DNA of 64,000 nucleotides, taken from positions 7,361,309-7,425,308 of the forward strand of contig OX359282.1 of NCBI GenBank assembly GCA_947179155.2, given 5' to 3'. Made by a program: the position numbers and the translations under genes. The notes under the pieces were generated by a model, which was not told the origin of the DNA, searched no databases, and saw nothing but the letters and a program-made list of their open reading frames with translations. This DNA is from Hedera helix. Lineage: Eukaryota > Streptophyta > Magnoliopsida > Apiales > Araliaceae. Below are positions 12,024 through 22,143 of the stretch, piece by piece (position 1 is the first letter of the stretch; each line of letters begins with the position of its first letter).

Positions 12024-12725
12024 GAATGTTGTCTTTTCCTAGTCCTCAGGTGCAATAGCTATCTGATTATACCCCGAGTAGCCATCCAGGAGACAGTAGT
12101 ACTCGTGACCCGCCAGTCTGTCCAACATTTGGTCAATAAATGGCAATGGAAAGTGATATTTTCTTGTTGTTTTGTTTAACTTTCTATAATCCATACACAC
12201 CCTCCAACCAGTCACTGTCCTTGTTGGTATCAACTCATTATGCTCATTCTTCATGACTGTCATCCCTCCTTTCTTAGGAACACATTGGACATGGCTCACC
12301 CATGCACTGTCGGAGATAGGATATATAATCCCAGCATCTAGCAATTTCAGAATCTCCTTCTTAACAACCTCTTTCATAATGGGGTTGAGCCTTCTCTGAT
12401 GCTCCACAGTCGGCTTGCTGTCCTCTTCCATTAGAATCTTGTGCATACAAAAGGATGGACTAATGCCCTTGATATCGGCGCTTGTCCATCCGATAGCTTC
12501 CTTGAATTCTCTCAAGATTCTTATCAGCTTACTTTCCTGTAAAGGGGTTAGTGCAGATGCAATAATCATAGGCAAAATATTTGAATCACCCAAATAAGCA
12601 TACCTGAGATGTGATGGGAGCAGTTTAAGCTCAAGCGTAGGAGGTACCTCCAAGGATGGTTTCAAACAATCTGGAGGTTCAACTACATTTTCTAACGGCT
12701 CAATAGGTATCTTGCATGTGTTCAC
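12024..12725 (-). pseudogene. Athila reverse transcriptase, N-terminal half
   Basis: An open stretch of 228 codons ending where the hAT element interrupts RT. It contains the linker to protease, then the RT fingers/palm: SFCMHKILMEEDSKP, KKEILKLLDAGIIYP, VPKKGGMTV, GWRVCMDYRKLN, FPLPFIDQMLDRLAG and YYCLLDGYSGYNQI. The first catalytic aspartate, in LLDGYSGY, is present. Apart from the transposon insertion this half is clean. Confidence 0.85.
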
Positions 12726-12746
12726 CAGTGGTAGTGCCTTAAGCTC

Positions 12747-13431
12747 TTAGAGACAATCAATCATCCCCTGCTCATCATCGTCACTATCACTTTCCTTCAC
12801 CAAGGTAGTTCCCATCGGATCCTTACTCGCACTTTTAAGAAACTCATCTTCCACCACCCTTTCTACCACATCCATTCGGAAGCATTCTTCTTCATCGGTA
12901 GGGAACTTCATTGCCCGGAACACATTGAAAGTTATTTCTTGGTCCTGGATCCTCATTGTCAATTCTCCCTTTTGCACATCGATGAGAGTTCTTCTCATGG
13001 CTAAAAATGGTCTCCCCAAAAATGATGGGAATATCCTTGTCCTCTTCATAGTCCAGGATAATGAAGTCTGCGGGGAATATGAATTTGTCAATTTTAACCA
13101 GAATGTCCTTTACAATCCCTCTTGGATATATAATAGATCTATCTGCGAGCTGTAGGGATATGTTTGTGGGCTTTGGTGCAGGAAGTCCCAATTGTGTGTA
13201 GATCGACAACGGCATGAGGTTAATGCTTGCTCCTAAGTTACACAAACATCTGTTGAAAGACAAACTCCCTATCGTGCATGGAATGGTGAAACTAACCGGA
13301 TCCTTCAGTTTATGAGGTAGTTTTCTTTGTAAAACCGCACTACATTCCTCAGTTAAAGCCACAATCTCAAAGTCTTCCAATCTCTTCTTTTGGGATAGAA
13401 TTCCTTTCATGAACTTTGCATAGCTCGGCAT
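12747..13431 (-). pseudogene. Athila aspartic protease
   Basis: Two overlapping frames, 13431-12892 and 13091-12747, cover the protease. Visible blocks are ALTEECSAVLQRKLP, TIPCTIG, NLGASINLMPL, LQLADRS, GIVKDILVKIDKF and PADFIILDYEED. The active site reads N-L-G-A where the related plus-strand copy at 43375 reads D-L-G-A, so the catalytic aspartate is lost. A frameshift near 13010 separates the C-terminal part (LIDVQKGELTMRIQDQEITF). Confidence 0.82.
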
Positions 13432-13464
13432 CTGTTCTAAAGCTTCTGCAAATGGTATATTTAT

Positions 13465-15129
13465 TTACAGCTTTTTGAAAATTTCAAGGAACTTAGCGAA
13501 CTGCTTGTCCATTTTCTGTTTCTGAAGCCTTTGTGGAAAAGGTATTGGAGGATAGACTCGTTTGTGAGTAACCAGACGCTTTTCTGGTTGATCCTTATTT
13601 TCTAATTTCGTCTCCACAACACCTTCCTCTTTTTCCTTTGAACTTTCTGCACCAACTGAGTCTGAGGCATGGTGCAACTGCTCCGTTTCCCTTATTACTT
13701 CTGGCTCATTCACGTCAGTTGGCAGAAACTGTTTTCCGCTTCTAGTTATAACAACTTTGCAGTGCTCCTTTCCCTCTATTCACGGGTTTTCTTCTGTATT
13801 GCTTGGAAGAGATCCTTGAGGTCTGTTTGTCAGCATATTGGCCATTTGGCCCACTTGGTTCTCTAAATTTTTAATGGCTGCAGACTAGCTCTTTATCAAC
13901 ACATCATTGCTAGCCATGTATTTCAACATTAACTCTTCTAAATCTGGTTTTCTCTCTGGTTGGGAAGGTTGTGCTACATGTTGGTTATTATGAAATCCCG
14001 GAGGATAGTGTGGTCTTGGAGCTTGTTGATGGTTCTGATTGTTGCTCTATGACATGTTTGGGTGATTCCTAGCTCCATGGTTATAAGTATTCTGATACTG
14101 ATTTGGTTGTCTCTGGTAGTTACTTACAAACTATACTACTTCCGGGTTGATAGCACATTGCTCTGTAGAATGTGCCCTCGCACATAGAATCTTTTTGGAC
14201 ATTGCTGAAAATTGAGTTGCTAAGGCTGTGATAGCATCCACTTCTATAACTCCGACCACTTTTGGTTGATTTAGCCTCGAAGTAGGCCATTGATAATTTA
14301 TAGCAGCCATAGTTTCAAGCAACTCGTATGCCTCATCAAAATTCTTTACCATAAATTCCCCTCCAGATGCTGCGTCTATGCTAGTCCGAGTGCTGCCACT
14401 CAAACCACCGTAAAAGGTGTTCATCTGCATCCATTGGGGTAATCCATGATGCGGGCATCTTCTGAACAACTCTTTATATCTCTCCCATGCTTCATATAGT
14501 GACTCTCCATGTTGTTGCACAAACATAAAAATGTCGTTTCTTATTTTATTGGTCTTTACGGGAGGAAAGAATTTCTTCAAAAATTTCTGCGCCAAATCTT
14601 CCCACGTAGTAATCGACCCCGGAGGTAATGAGTGAAGCCAACTCTTCGCCTTATCTCTCAGTGTAAATGAGAAGAGTCTAAGTCTCACTGCATCATCATC
14701 CGTTACTCCATTAAATTTGAACGTATCACAAATCTCCAAAAAACTCAACAAGTGCTCATTCGGATCATCGTTAGTCATTCCCCCAAACTGTACTGAATTT
14801 TTCTCCATTTGAATGGTACTCGGTTTAATTTCAAAGGAAAGAGTTGTGATTGTCGGCCTTGTGATACTTGCTTGCAATTCATTTATTCCCGGCATTGCAT
14901 AATCTCTTAATGGCTTGGGCACCTCTTGTTCTTCTGCCATGATTTCTGGCGGTTCAATTCCCTCTTGACTGTCAGAGCTAACCTTAATCACTTGTTGAAC
15001 TCTTCTATTAATGTTGTCGTTGCGAACCAACAACTTACGTTTCTTTGATCGAGTTAGCATACACAAGTTAATAGTATCTGAAACCAAAGAAATATACAAA
15101 AAGAATTGAGGTAAGAAAAGTTTGTTCAA
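13465..15129 (-). pseudogene. Athila gag
   Basis: Capsid-forming gag. The main open stretch is 15129-14131 (332 codons). It has a basic region KKRKLL, then LRDYAMP, the retrotransposon-gag domain (LRDKAKSWLHSLPPGS, FLKKFFPP, ESLYEAWERYKELFRRCPHHG, FYGGLSGSTRTSIDAASGG, DEAYELLETMA), and a CARAHSTEQC remnant of the zinc-knuckle region. It continues with stops through a Gln/Asn/Pro-rich stretch and a LENQVGQMANML coiled coil (about 14100-13800) to 13713-13465. A slightly diverged copy of the first 80 codons is at 4085-4331. Confidence 0.85.
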
Positions 15130-15180
15130 CTAAACCAATCTAATTTAAACCGGCGATGAAAGTAATAAAAACTACTCAAA

Positions 15181-15199
15181 GTCCCCGGTAACGGCGCCA
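15181..15199 (-). other. Athila primer-binding site
   Basis: The minus strand reads TGGCGCCGTTACCGGGGAC, complementary to a tRNA-Asp 3' end with one apparent change (TACC for TGCC) relative to the second site at 4383. It lies six bases from the LTR B edge. Confidence 0.85.
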
Positions 15200-15205
15200 A
15201 AAACT

Positions 15206-16789
15206 TGTTGGTGCCAAACCGTACGCATGACAAATCAACACTTACACACAACTGCACGTGGTCAACAAGTAATATAGAATAAGTAAAGTATCGTTCCCAC
15301 GAGGACTATGAATTGATTTTAAACTAACAAGCAACAGTATTTTACCTATTTCGGTTCTTTTAAATAGTGGTCAAGCAAATCAATGAATTGTGAGCTAAGT
15401 CTAAGTTGCGAAAATTAAAGACAACTAATTAACAAACGATATAGTTAGACAAAGGAGGCATGGGATTATAACTTCATCTAGGGTGTCATTCAACTGCGAT
15501 ACTTCCTGTTAAACCTAAATGATTATTTCGGATTGTTGGTCGAAAACACGAAACCAAAGCATGACCAACTCTCGTTGCATCATACTTAAAACCAACCCAG
15601 ATCCGACCCAAAGGGCAACAAAACAGGAAAGAACACCCAAGTTAATTAAATCACTATATTTCTATGTTACCTAGAGAAAAAACGGGTTTAAGCACAGGTT
15701 TTCAAAAGACTACGTGTGGTGCTTCGGTATATGTCTATCCTTAGCACTAATCATGCAATCCAACATCTTGTAAAATCGTGAACACAAGCTAACATGGTCA
15801 GATCTAAACTCACACTCCCCATCTCGATTCCGTGTGAGTTATGATGGTAATTGGTGATCAAGCAATTAAGCAATTAAAACAAACCATATTAGACAATTCA
15901 TACATAACCATTTAGCCACAACACAGAAGCATAACAGATTGAACTAAACCCTAGGTTTCATTATAATCCCATAAAAGAAGTTAGTTCATAATAGAAATAA
16001 CAACCATCATCCACAAATGTTCATACATTGAGGCTACAAATGAAAAGAAAGAGACAACAAAGAATAAGAAATGCAAAGCTTGGTTTCTCTTCTTTGAATC
16101 TGGAGTTCCAAGGTTGACACAATGCTTCAAGCTTCCACAGCCCAGTCCTAAGCGTAACTACTCTAGATAGATCAAAAGGACCAAAGAGAGAACAAAGAAA
16201 ACAAGGAAGCCAGAACAAGAAGCTCTCTTTTTCTCCTTCTAACCTGTATATTTAGCTCTTCCTGAGGATACTGTTATATAGAGACTCAGTAGCTTTCTTT
16301 ATGATCACTGTAGCAGGAGATTTTAATTGGCCCGTTCTAAAAGTTAGTTGCTGGATTTTGGCACGAACGACCGGCGCAGCTGCGCCGTTTTTGTACTGAG
16401 ATGGGGCGCAGCTACGCTTGATGGCAGGAAGAGAGCTAACAGAGAGGAATGGCGCAGCTGTGCAATATTTATGATGGAATGGGGTGCAGCTGTGGCATGC
16501 ACCAGTCACGCAGTCTGTGCTCAATTTTTTGCTGCATCCGATCTTCACGCATATCACTCCCACATCGAACCATTTTGTCCTGAAATATTGTACTTCTCTC
16601 CCCCCACAGGTTCTAGTCCAAAACAAGCCAGTTTGTCCATAAATAGACGAAACAGGCCAAAAAATGAGCTATAGAGCAAGAAACCTACAAAATAGACATA
16701 AAAGCATAAACAGTAATAAAAACTAATGAGAACAAGCGATAATTATAGCAAGTTGACATCGAAATAGTAGGTAGAAAAACTACTTATCA
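15206..16789 (-). mobile_element. Athila LTR B (1584 bp, 5' LTR)
   Basis: On the minus strand it begins TGATAAGTAG and ends CACCAACA. A TATA box (TATATAA) is at 16274-16280. It carries four GCGCAGCTGCGC-like palindromes in U3 (16374-16385 perfect, 16406-16417, 16452-16463, 16484-16495). It pairs with LTR A over its whole length. Beyond 16789 the sequence changes to Tat antisense ORF. Confidence 0.9.
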
Positions 16790-17700
16790 ATTTTATCTTT
16801 TTGGGAGCTCTTCTACTTAGCTTTAAGTTTGGCTATGATCTGGTCGGATTCGACTCCTGTCCCTTCTCTTCTGAGAAGTCTACTGTACATGGCCAGGAAC
16901 TGCAGAATAAGAAGATGTGATAATAAAGTGTGGTAAAAGTGCAATAAAAAAAGTATGAAGTGAAAAGGCAAAAGTAAGAACTTACCCAGCCTTGATGGAT
17001 CATGGAGCCTAAGATCAAGTCTTTGCAAGAGAGTTTGTTAATGGTAGGGTCATCAGAGGGAAAATTGAAAGCCTCGAAGTATTGAGTTGGGATGGTGATG
17101 TTTTAGTCGGAAGACCAGAAATTAGACGGCGAAAATTGTTGCTCTAGTTCTGCGTTAGTGAAAGGGTTGTAGAGGGAGATGGAGGGTTGAAGTTCCCCTC
17201 GGGCAGATGTTTTAGGAATGGTATACATTAAGGGAAGATTGGTGGTTATTGCTCTGGGGGTGAGGTTGGTTGAGGTTCGACTATGTCAACTAGGGTATGA
17301 GTATGGGTGGTTGTTGTTTATTCTGTTACTTAAGTTGAGTGGGGGCAGTTGTTATTTATTTTGTTGCTTGTGGTTGAGGTGAGATTGTGAAAGTTTGGGC
17401 GGGAGGTTTGTTGTGGGTCTTTATGAGTCGTCGACGTTTTATGGCAATGTTTGGTGTATCTGCCTCGGTCAGTTAGTAAATGTATCTTTTTTGGGATTGG
17501 AAGGCCTCGGGCTGTGGTTGCTGTTATGCTTCTGATGAGCTAGTGGTAGATTGGGTGGTTGTCTCAGTTTGTTGGACTCGGGAAGCTTGGGCTTTTTTTG
17601 TTCATTTATGGGCGTTCTACTTTATGCATGTGGTTGTTTGGTTAGGGGCGAATGTTTGAGCAAGAGGGTCGGAAGCAGTATCATGGGGTGGGTTTTCATA
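16790..17700 (-). pseudogene. Tat-element antisense ORF, 5' half, with an 86-bp intron
   Basis: The minus strand gives a coherent frame from about 17330 to 16986 (blocks LPLMYTIPKTSARGELQP, NPFTNAELEQQFSPSNF, FNFPSDDPTINKLSCKD) with one or two stops. It then meets a GT donor (GTAAGTTC, at 16985) and an AG acceptor (TTCTGCAG, at 16900). After the 86-bp gap the frame goes on as FLAMYSRLLRREGTG and KLKAK. This matches a small plant intron. The 3' half is at 3430-4084, on the other side of the Athila insertion. The upstream end of the ORF (17330-17700) is too decayed to place a start. Confidence 0.6.
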
Positions 17701-18100
17701 AACGGATTTGACCCCTAATTTCCTTTTATAATATATTATTCTTTTAAGGACTATATAGAGTTTATCTTTTGGATCAATCTAACAAGTTTGATCTCTAACT
17801 AATCTATCTTTTTAATTTGGATCAACCTAACAATTTTGATCCTTAAGCCCTTGCACAATGTTTTCTTTTATAAGGACTATTCAATATAGTTCTCTTTTTC
17901 TTCTTTAGATTTTTCTTTGTTCTTTTTAAATATAACCAATCATGTTTGGAATACTAAACATGTTAGTTATATTTTAACTAATTATAAATTAAAACAATCT
18001 CCCCCTATTTAACTCAATTTATACTTTGCTAAAGTTAATCAACAAACAGTGTTTGCACTGATATTTTGTCTTAATTAAATCAAAATAGGCTAACTCATAA
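17701..18100 (-). mobile_element. Copia 3' terminal fragment
   Basis: Contains two copies of a GATCAA-N10-TTGATC palindrome (17772-17793, 17820-17841) with the same surrounding words (TTGTTAG, CAAGG, GGACT) as the copia 3' ends at 52733-52930 and 57103-57312. The LTR is lost within some 70 bases of the expected boundary. No coding sequence. Confidence 0.55.
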
Positions 18101-21100
18101 ATGTTCTAACAAAGATATTCCATCATTCTAGACTTATAATACTGACAACCAAATCGTTCCTAGGAAAGAGGGGGCATTCTGTTAAAACAACGTGTAATCA
18201 AATAACCCCTTTCATCGACAGAACTTTCTAGATACTGCCAATAATGCTAACAACCTTAACATCTACTAACTTAAAATGTAAATTAATATACAATACAAAA
18301 CCATAACGATATTTCAATACCATTGATTTAATAATATTACAATTCACATGTCTTAATCTTGTTTTCAAAAGTCATTACAACTTTAAGTCATACTACATAT
18401 AAAGAAGACAATTATTACATGTTTCTTTACCTAATTACTTTTACTTTCCTTTCCTTTTACTGCCAGACCCTTTTGGTATTTCTTCCTTAGCTACAAATGA
18501 AAAATATTCGTAAGAATGAGCAACAGATTGCTCAACAAGTCTAAAAGATATCCATATGAAGGAACTTGCGATTTATCTAATTTTAAAGAGATACAGCTCA
18601 ATAAAATATTTCAACAATTGTTTATATAGTAAACTAAATGGTTGTTAAACCAAGAAGTAATAATGTTCGTCAGTTAAAAAACTTAGAACCCTCTAGTTTT
18701 ATCTAACAGTCACACAGGGCTGAGAACTTTCCAGTTTTGTCCAACGGTTGCATAAGACTAAGAACTTTCCATTGATATTTATAGGGGATCAGCTTAAAAA
18801 TATCCTATGTTATGCATAACATCTACTACTAATACTGCTACACCGTATCAGTAATATTTATATCAGTTTTTGACACATCATAAATTCTCCCATGAATAAG
18901 GGTTGTTCAACTCGATTACTAACATTTAGATTACCCCCTAAAAACATTTGGTTTTGGCACAATAAACTATTTCAAATAAAAATTTATTACAATTCAATAT
19001 TTCAACGAATAATTATTTTAAAAGGAATAACTCAATAATCGAGTTAAGCTGAATCAAATAGCATTAACTCCTCTCAATAAAATATTTCACAGATAATCAT
19101 GAACTTCATAATTCAAAAAAAGAATTAAATGAAATTCAAACAATTAAAACACGTTGTTGCAAAAAGTGCGGAAAAAGAACTTGCAGGGTTTAACAACTTG
19201 CATAATAATAGAAATACTCAAAGTAAGGGAACTTACCTGATTTGTCATTTACGGTCTACGTTTATTTTTTTATTCTCGTACAACCTACATAGGTAATGAG
19301 GTTGACATACTAGTTAGTCACTAACATGACTCATTACTTTGGTTTACGTTAACGAGCCTTAAATATGATGTTCGATTTCCAAAATCCTAGTTTCTGTCAT
19401 GATTGTCGGACCAATGCCCCCACCTTCCTGAAGCAGCGCCCCAACACTTGGCTACTACAGGACTAGTGCCCCAGTGCTCATTTCCTAGCACCTTGGTGCT
19501 CTCACAAAACCCCAGGTCAAAAATAGTTTTTTAAATTTTTGGCAGCATGACCCTATATATCTGCTTCAAACATACATTACGGACAATCTATAAGGTATTT
19601 TTGAGTGATTTTTTTAAATTATTTTTACGCAACTTATTTATCTACAGTTTTTCTTTTGACTCCATAGCCAATTTCCGATCATACGAGTCTACACAACTCT
19701 TACAAAAACTAGTCGCAATAAGACTTTCACTAGTTCATGCTTTTGATTTCTTCAACTAGATACCCCTTTGGTGATTTAGCTAGTTTTCATGACTTACGAC
19801 TCACTAACACCAACATACATAATCATAAGTCTAAACATACATAAGTTTATAAGTTCTAACATAAGAATTGATGAACGAAATGATATACGAAATAAACAAT
19901 TCTAGGTTTACCTCATGAAGTGCTAGCTTTTCGAACTTTGATCTTACAAGATCTAGCTTTTCTGTCCTCTCTACTAACAATTACTCTCACTTATGATTCT
20001 CAGTTTTTAGTTTCTCTTGATTTAGCTCACTTACAATTGGTAAGGATCTAATGAAGAGGCTTGCACTTATTTATAGGCATCCAAGACTTAACCCCTAAGC
20101 TTTGTTCAATGAACCCCAACCAACCAAGTGTTTAGGGCTATGTGGCACCTCAAATGGCCAACCACCTACCCCCCATACATGGCTAATCACCATGGTGAGT
20201 CACCAAGCTTCCCCAACACAATTGTCAAGTTAATCTTACTTAACTTAATTAGCCTTGTCCATTGTATAAATACTTAGGTATAATATGTTATACCATATAT
20301 ATAAATAGTTTGTACATTGTATAAATACTAAGTTTTATATTGTATGTATTAATAGTGATATCCTCGTATTGTGTCGAGTAGAAATACTTAGGTATAATAT
20401 GTCATACCATATAGATGAATAGTGGTTTCTTAGTTTTATACCACATATAATTTCTATACTTATACAATACACACATTCAATTTCATATCACATAGCCTAG
20501 GTTATATAGTTAACCTTTATTAATCACATACGATCATATTTACAAGCCTTGTAAGGATTCAAAATATTACATTATGAGTTTTCATAGACAACTTAGCAGC
20601 TCCTCAAACATATTCATATTCTCAGTGTTTAGCATTGATCTTAGTGATCAAATTTGTGCAAAGTTTTAGTGACTTATAGATTCTTAGTTAATCTCAGTTG
20701 TAAAATTCTTAGTGAACTTAGTTTTTCTAAATAACCCCATCCTTAATGAATCATCCATCCTTTCGAAGTATAAGAGGTGATTAAGAAATTTTTTTGCTCT
20801 GAACCTTTTAAAATTCATGTGTTCATTTACTTACTATCTTACAATCTATAATTTTATTCAATGGCTTTATTCTACGTTATACTAAACTCTTAGTCGAGGA
20901 TTTTTTTTATATTTCTTTTAAGGGTTTTTATATAAACTTATTCCGCTGCATATATAATTTGATTGTGCAAATTAAAGTTGGTAAACTTTAAAATGATTTT
21001 TTTTTAAATCTATACAACTCCCCTTCTAGATTTCTTTGTACCTTTTGGACCTAACATTACTGAATTACGATATCATATGATAATGATGTTGTATGTAACG

Positions 21101-21642
21101 AGAGTACTGTTAGACTGATCACCTATAGTAAATTATTGAGAAGAGTTCTTGATCCCTATGACTACTCAATTTACTTTGATAATAATGATGTTAAAAGCAT
21201 TGTGATTTAAAACTCTATAACTCTTTAAATTAGAGCTTTTGAGATATTTTTATGATATCTTGTTCATCATATAGTAAATGTTAAAAAAATTAGTTCAGTC
21301 TCTTAGAACTTGTTGGACAATTTGTTGCTCACTTTTGTATTTATTTTTATAATTATTTCAGCCAGGTTAAAAGAAGCAGAAACTTCAAGTAGCCAAGATA
21401 AGGGTAAGGGAGTCCTTAAGGTAGAGGAGTAGTTATAAATGCTATAATAGTGTAAAGCTTTTAGATAAACAGAAACAAACATTTGTAATAGAAGTAGAGA
21501 CCCTGGGTTATATAATTTTATGTATTATATTATGTTGTATGACGGTTTTCTGCTTGTAATATAAGCCTATAATGTTATAGTATTATAATAGTGACCACAA
21601 AATCGTCTATAGCGAGTACAAAGATTTGGGGACGTCATAGGT
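18101..21642. other. Non-coding LTR-retrotransposon debris
   Basis: No gene supported. A minus-strand promoter-like sequence CTATAAATAAGTGC at about 20070-20083, with terminator-poor AT-rich flanks, suggests an LTR on the minus strand over about 19000-20600. An 18-bp palindrome GGTATAATATGTTATACC (20277-20294) recurs with one change at 20391-20408. The right part (about 21060-21640) ends GGGGACGTCATAG directly before a PBS and looks like the 3' end of a plus-strand LTR. Confidence 0.4.
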
Positions 21643-21654
21643 TGGTATCAGAAC
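21643..21654 (+). other. Primer-binding site, initiator tRNA-Met type
   Basis: TGGTATCAGAAC differs by one base from the standard TGGTATCAGAGC and follows an LTR-like end. It implies that a plus-strand LTR retrotransposon interior starts here. Confidence 0.6.
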
Positions 21655-21817
21655 AGTAAGTTATATCCCTTGAGTAGAAAAATCTTCGAAGGTGACCTAG
21701 GGTGCAATAGCAAAGATTAAGATAAGTGAGTTCATATAGAGTTCTTAAGTAACTTTATTAGGTGATAGAGTGGAAAATCTATCAAGTAATTAACTAAGTT
21801 GTTATTTATAAGTTATT

Positions 21818-21821
<4 letters not shown>

Positions 21822-21882
<61 letters not shown>
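21822..21882. repeat. (TA)n microsatellite, ~61 bp
   Basis: Uninterrupted TA/AT alternation. Confidence 0.95.
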
Positions 21883-21888
<6 letters not shown>

Positions 21889-22143
21889 ATATATATAAAT
21901 GATGGAATAATAAGGGGATTATTATTTTGATGAAAGGAATGGCGAGCGAGGATGTGATGGTTCCATATAATTCCGACAGTGAACCTGAAGAAGATCCAGC
22001 TAAGGAAGATCCGGATGAGGAAGAGCCAGTTGAAGAGGAACATGTCGTTCCTAAGACTGAGGGGGGAGATGGTGGCGTAGCAAACGAGCACTCAGACATC
22101 GAGGTGGAAGATAACTAAGCATCGGAACAAGTGTAGGCATTAA

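Larger units (their letters stand above)
4408..16789 (-). mobile_element. Athila-lineage Ty3 retrotransposon, complete LTR-to-LTR copy, nested in a Tat element
   Basis: Order in element direction: LTR B, PBS, gag, protease, RT (with hAT insertion), RNase H, integrase, envelope-position ORF, non-coding 3' region, PPT, LTR A. Total about 12.4 kb, or about 11.6 kb without the hAT insertion, a normal size for Athila. It lies inside the antisense ORF of a Tat element, which flanks it at 3430-4084 and 16790-17700. Multiple frameshifts, stops and a lost protease aspartate make it non-autonomous. Confidence 0.88.
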
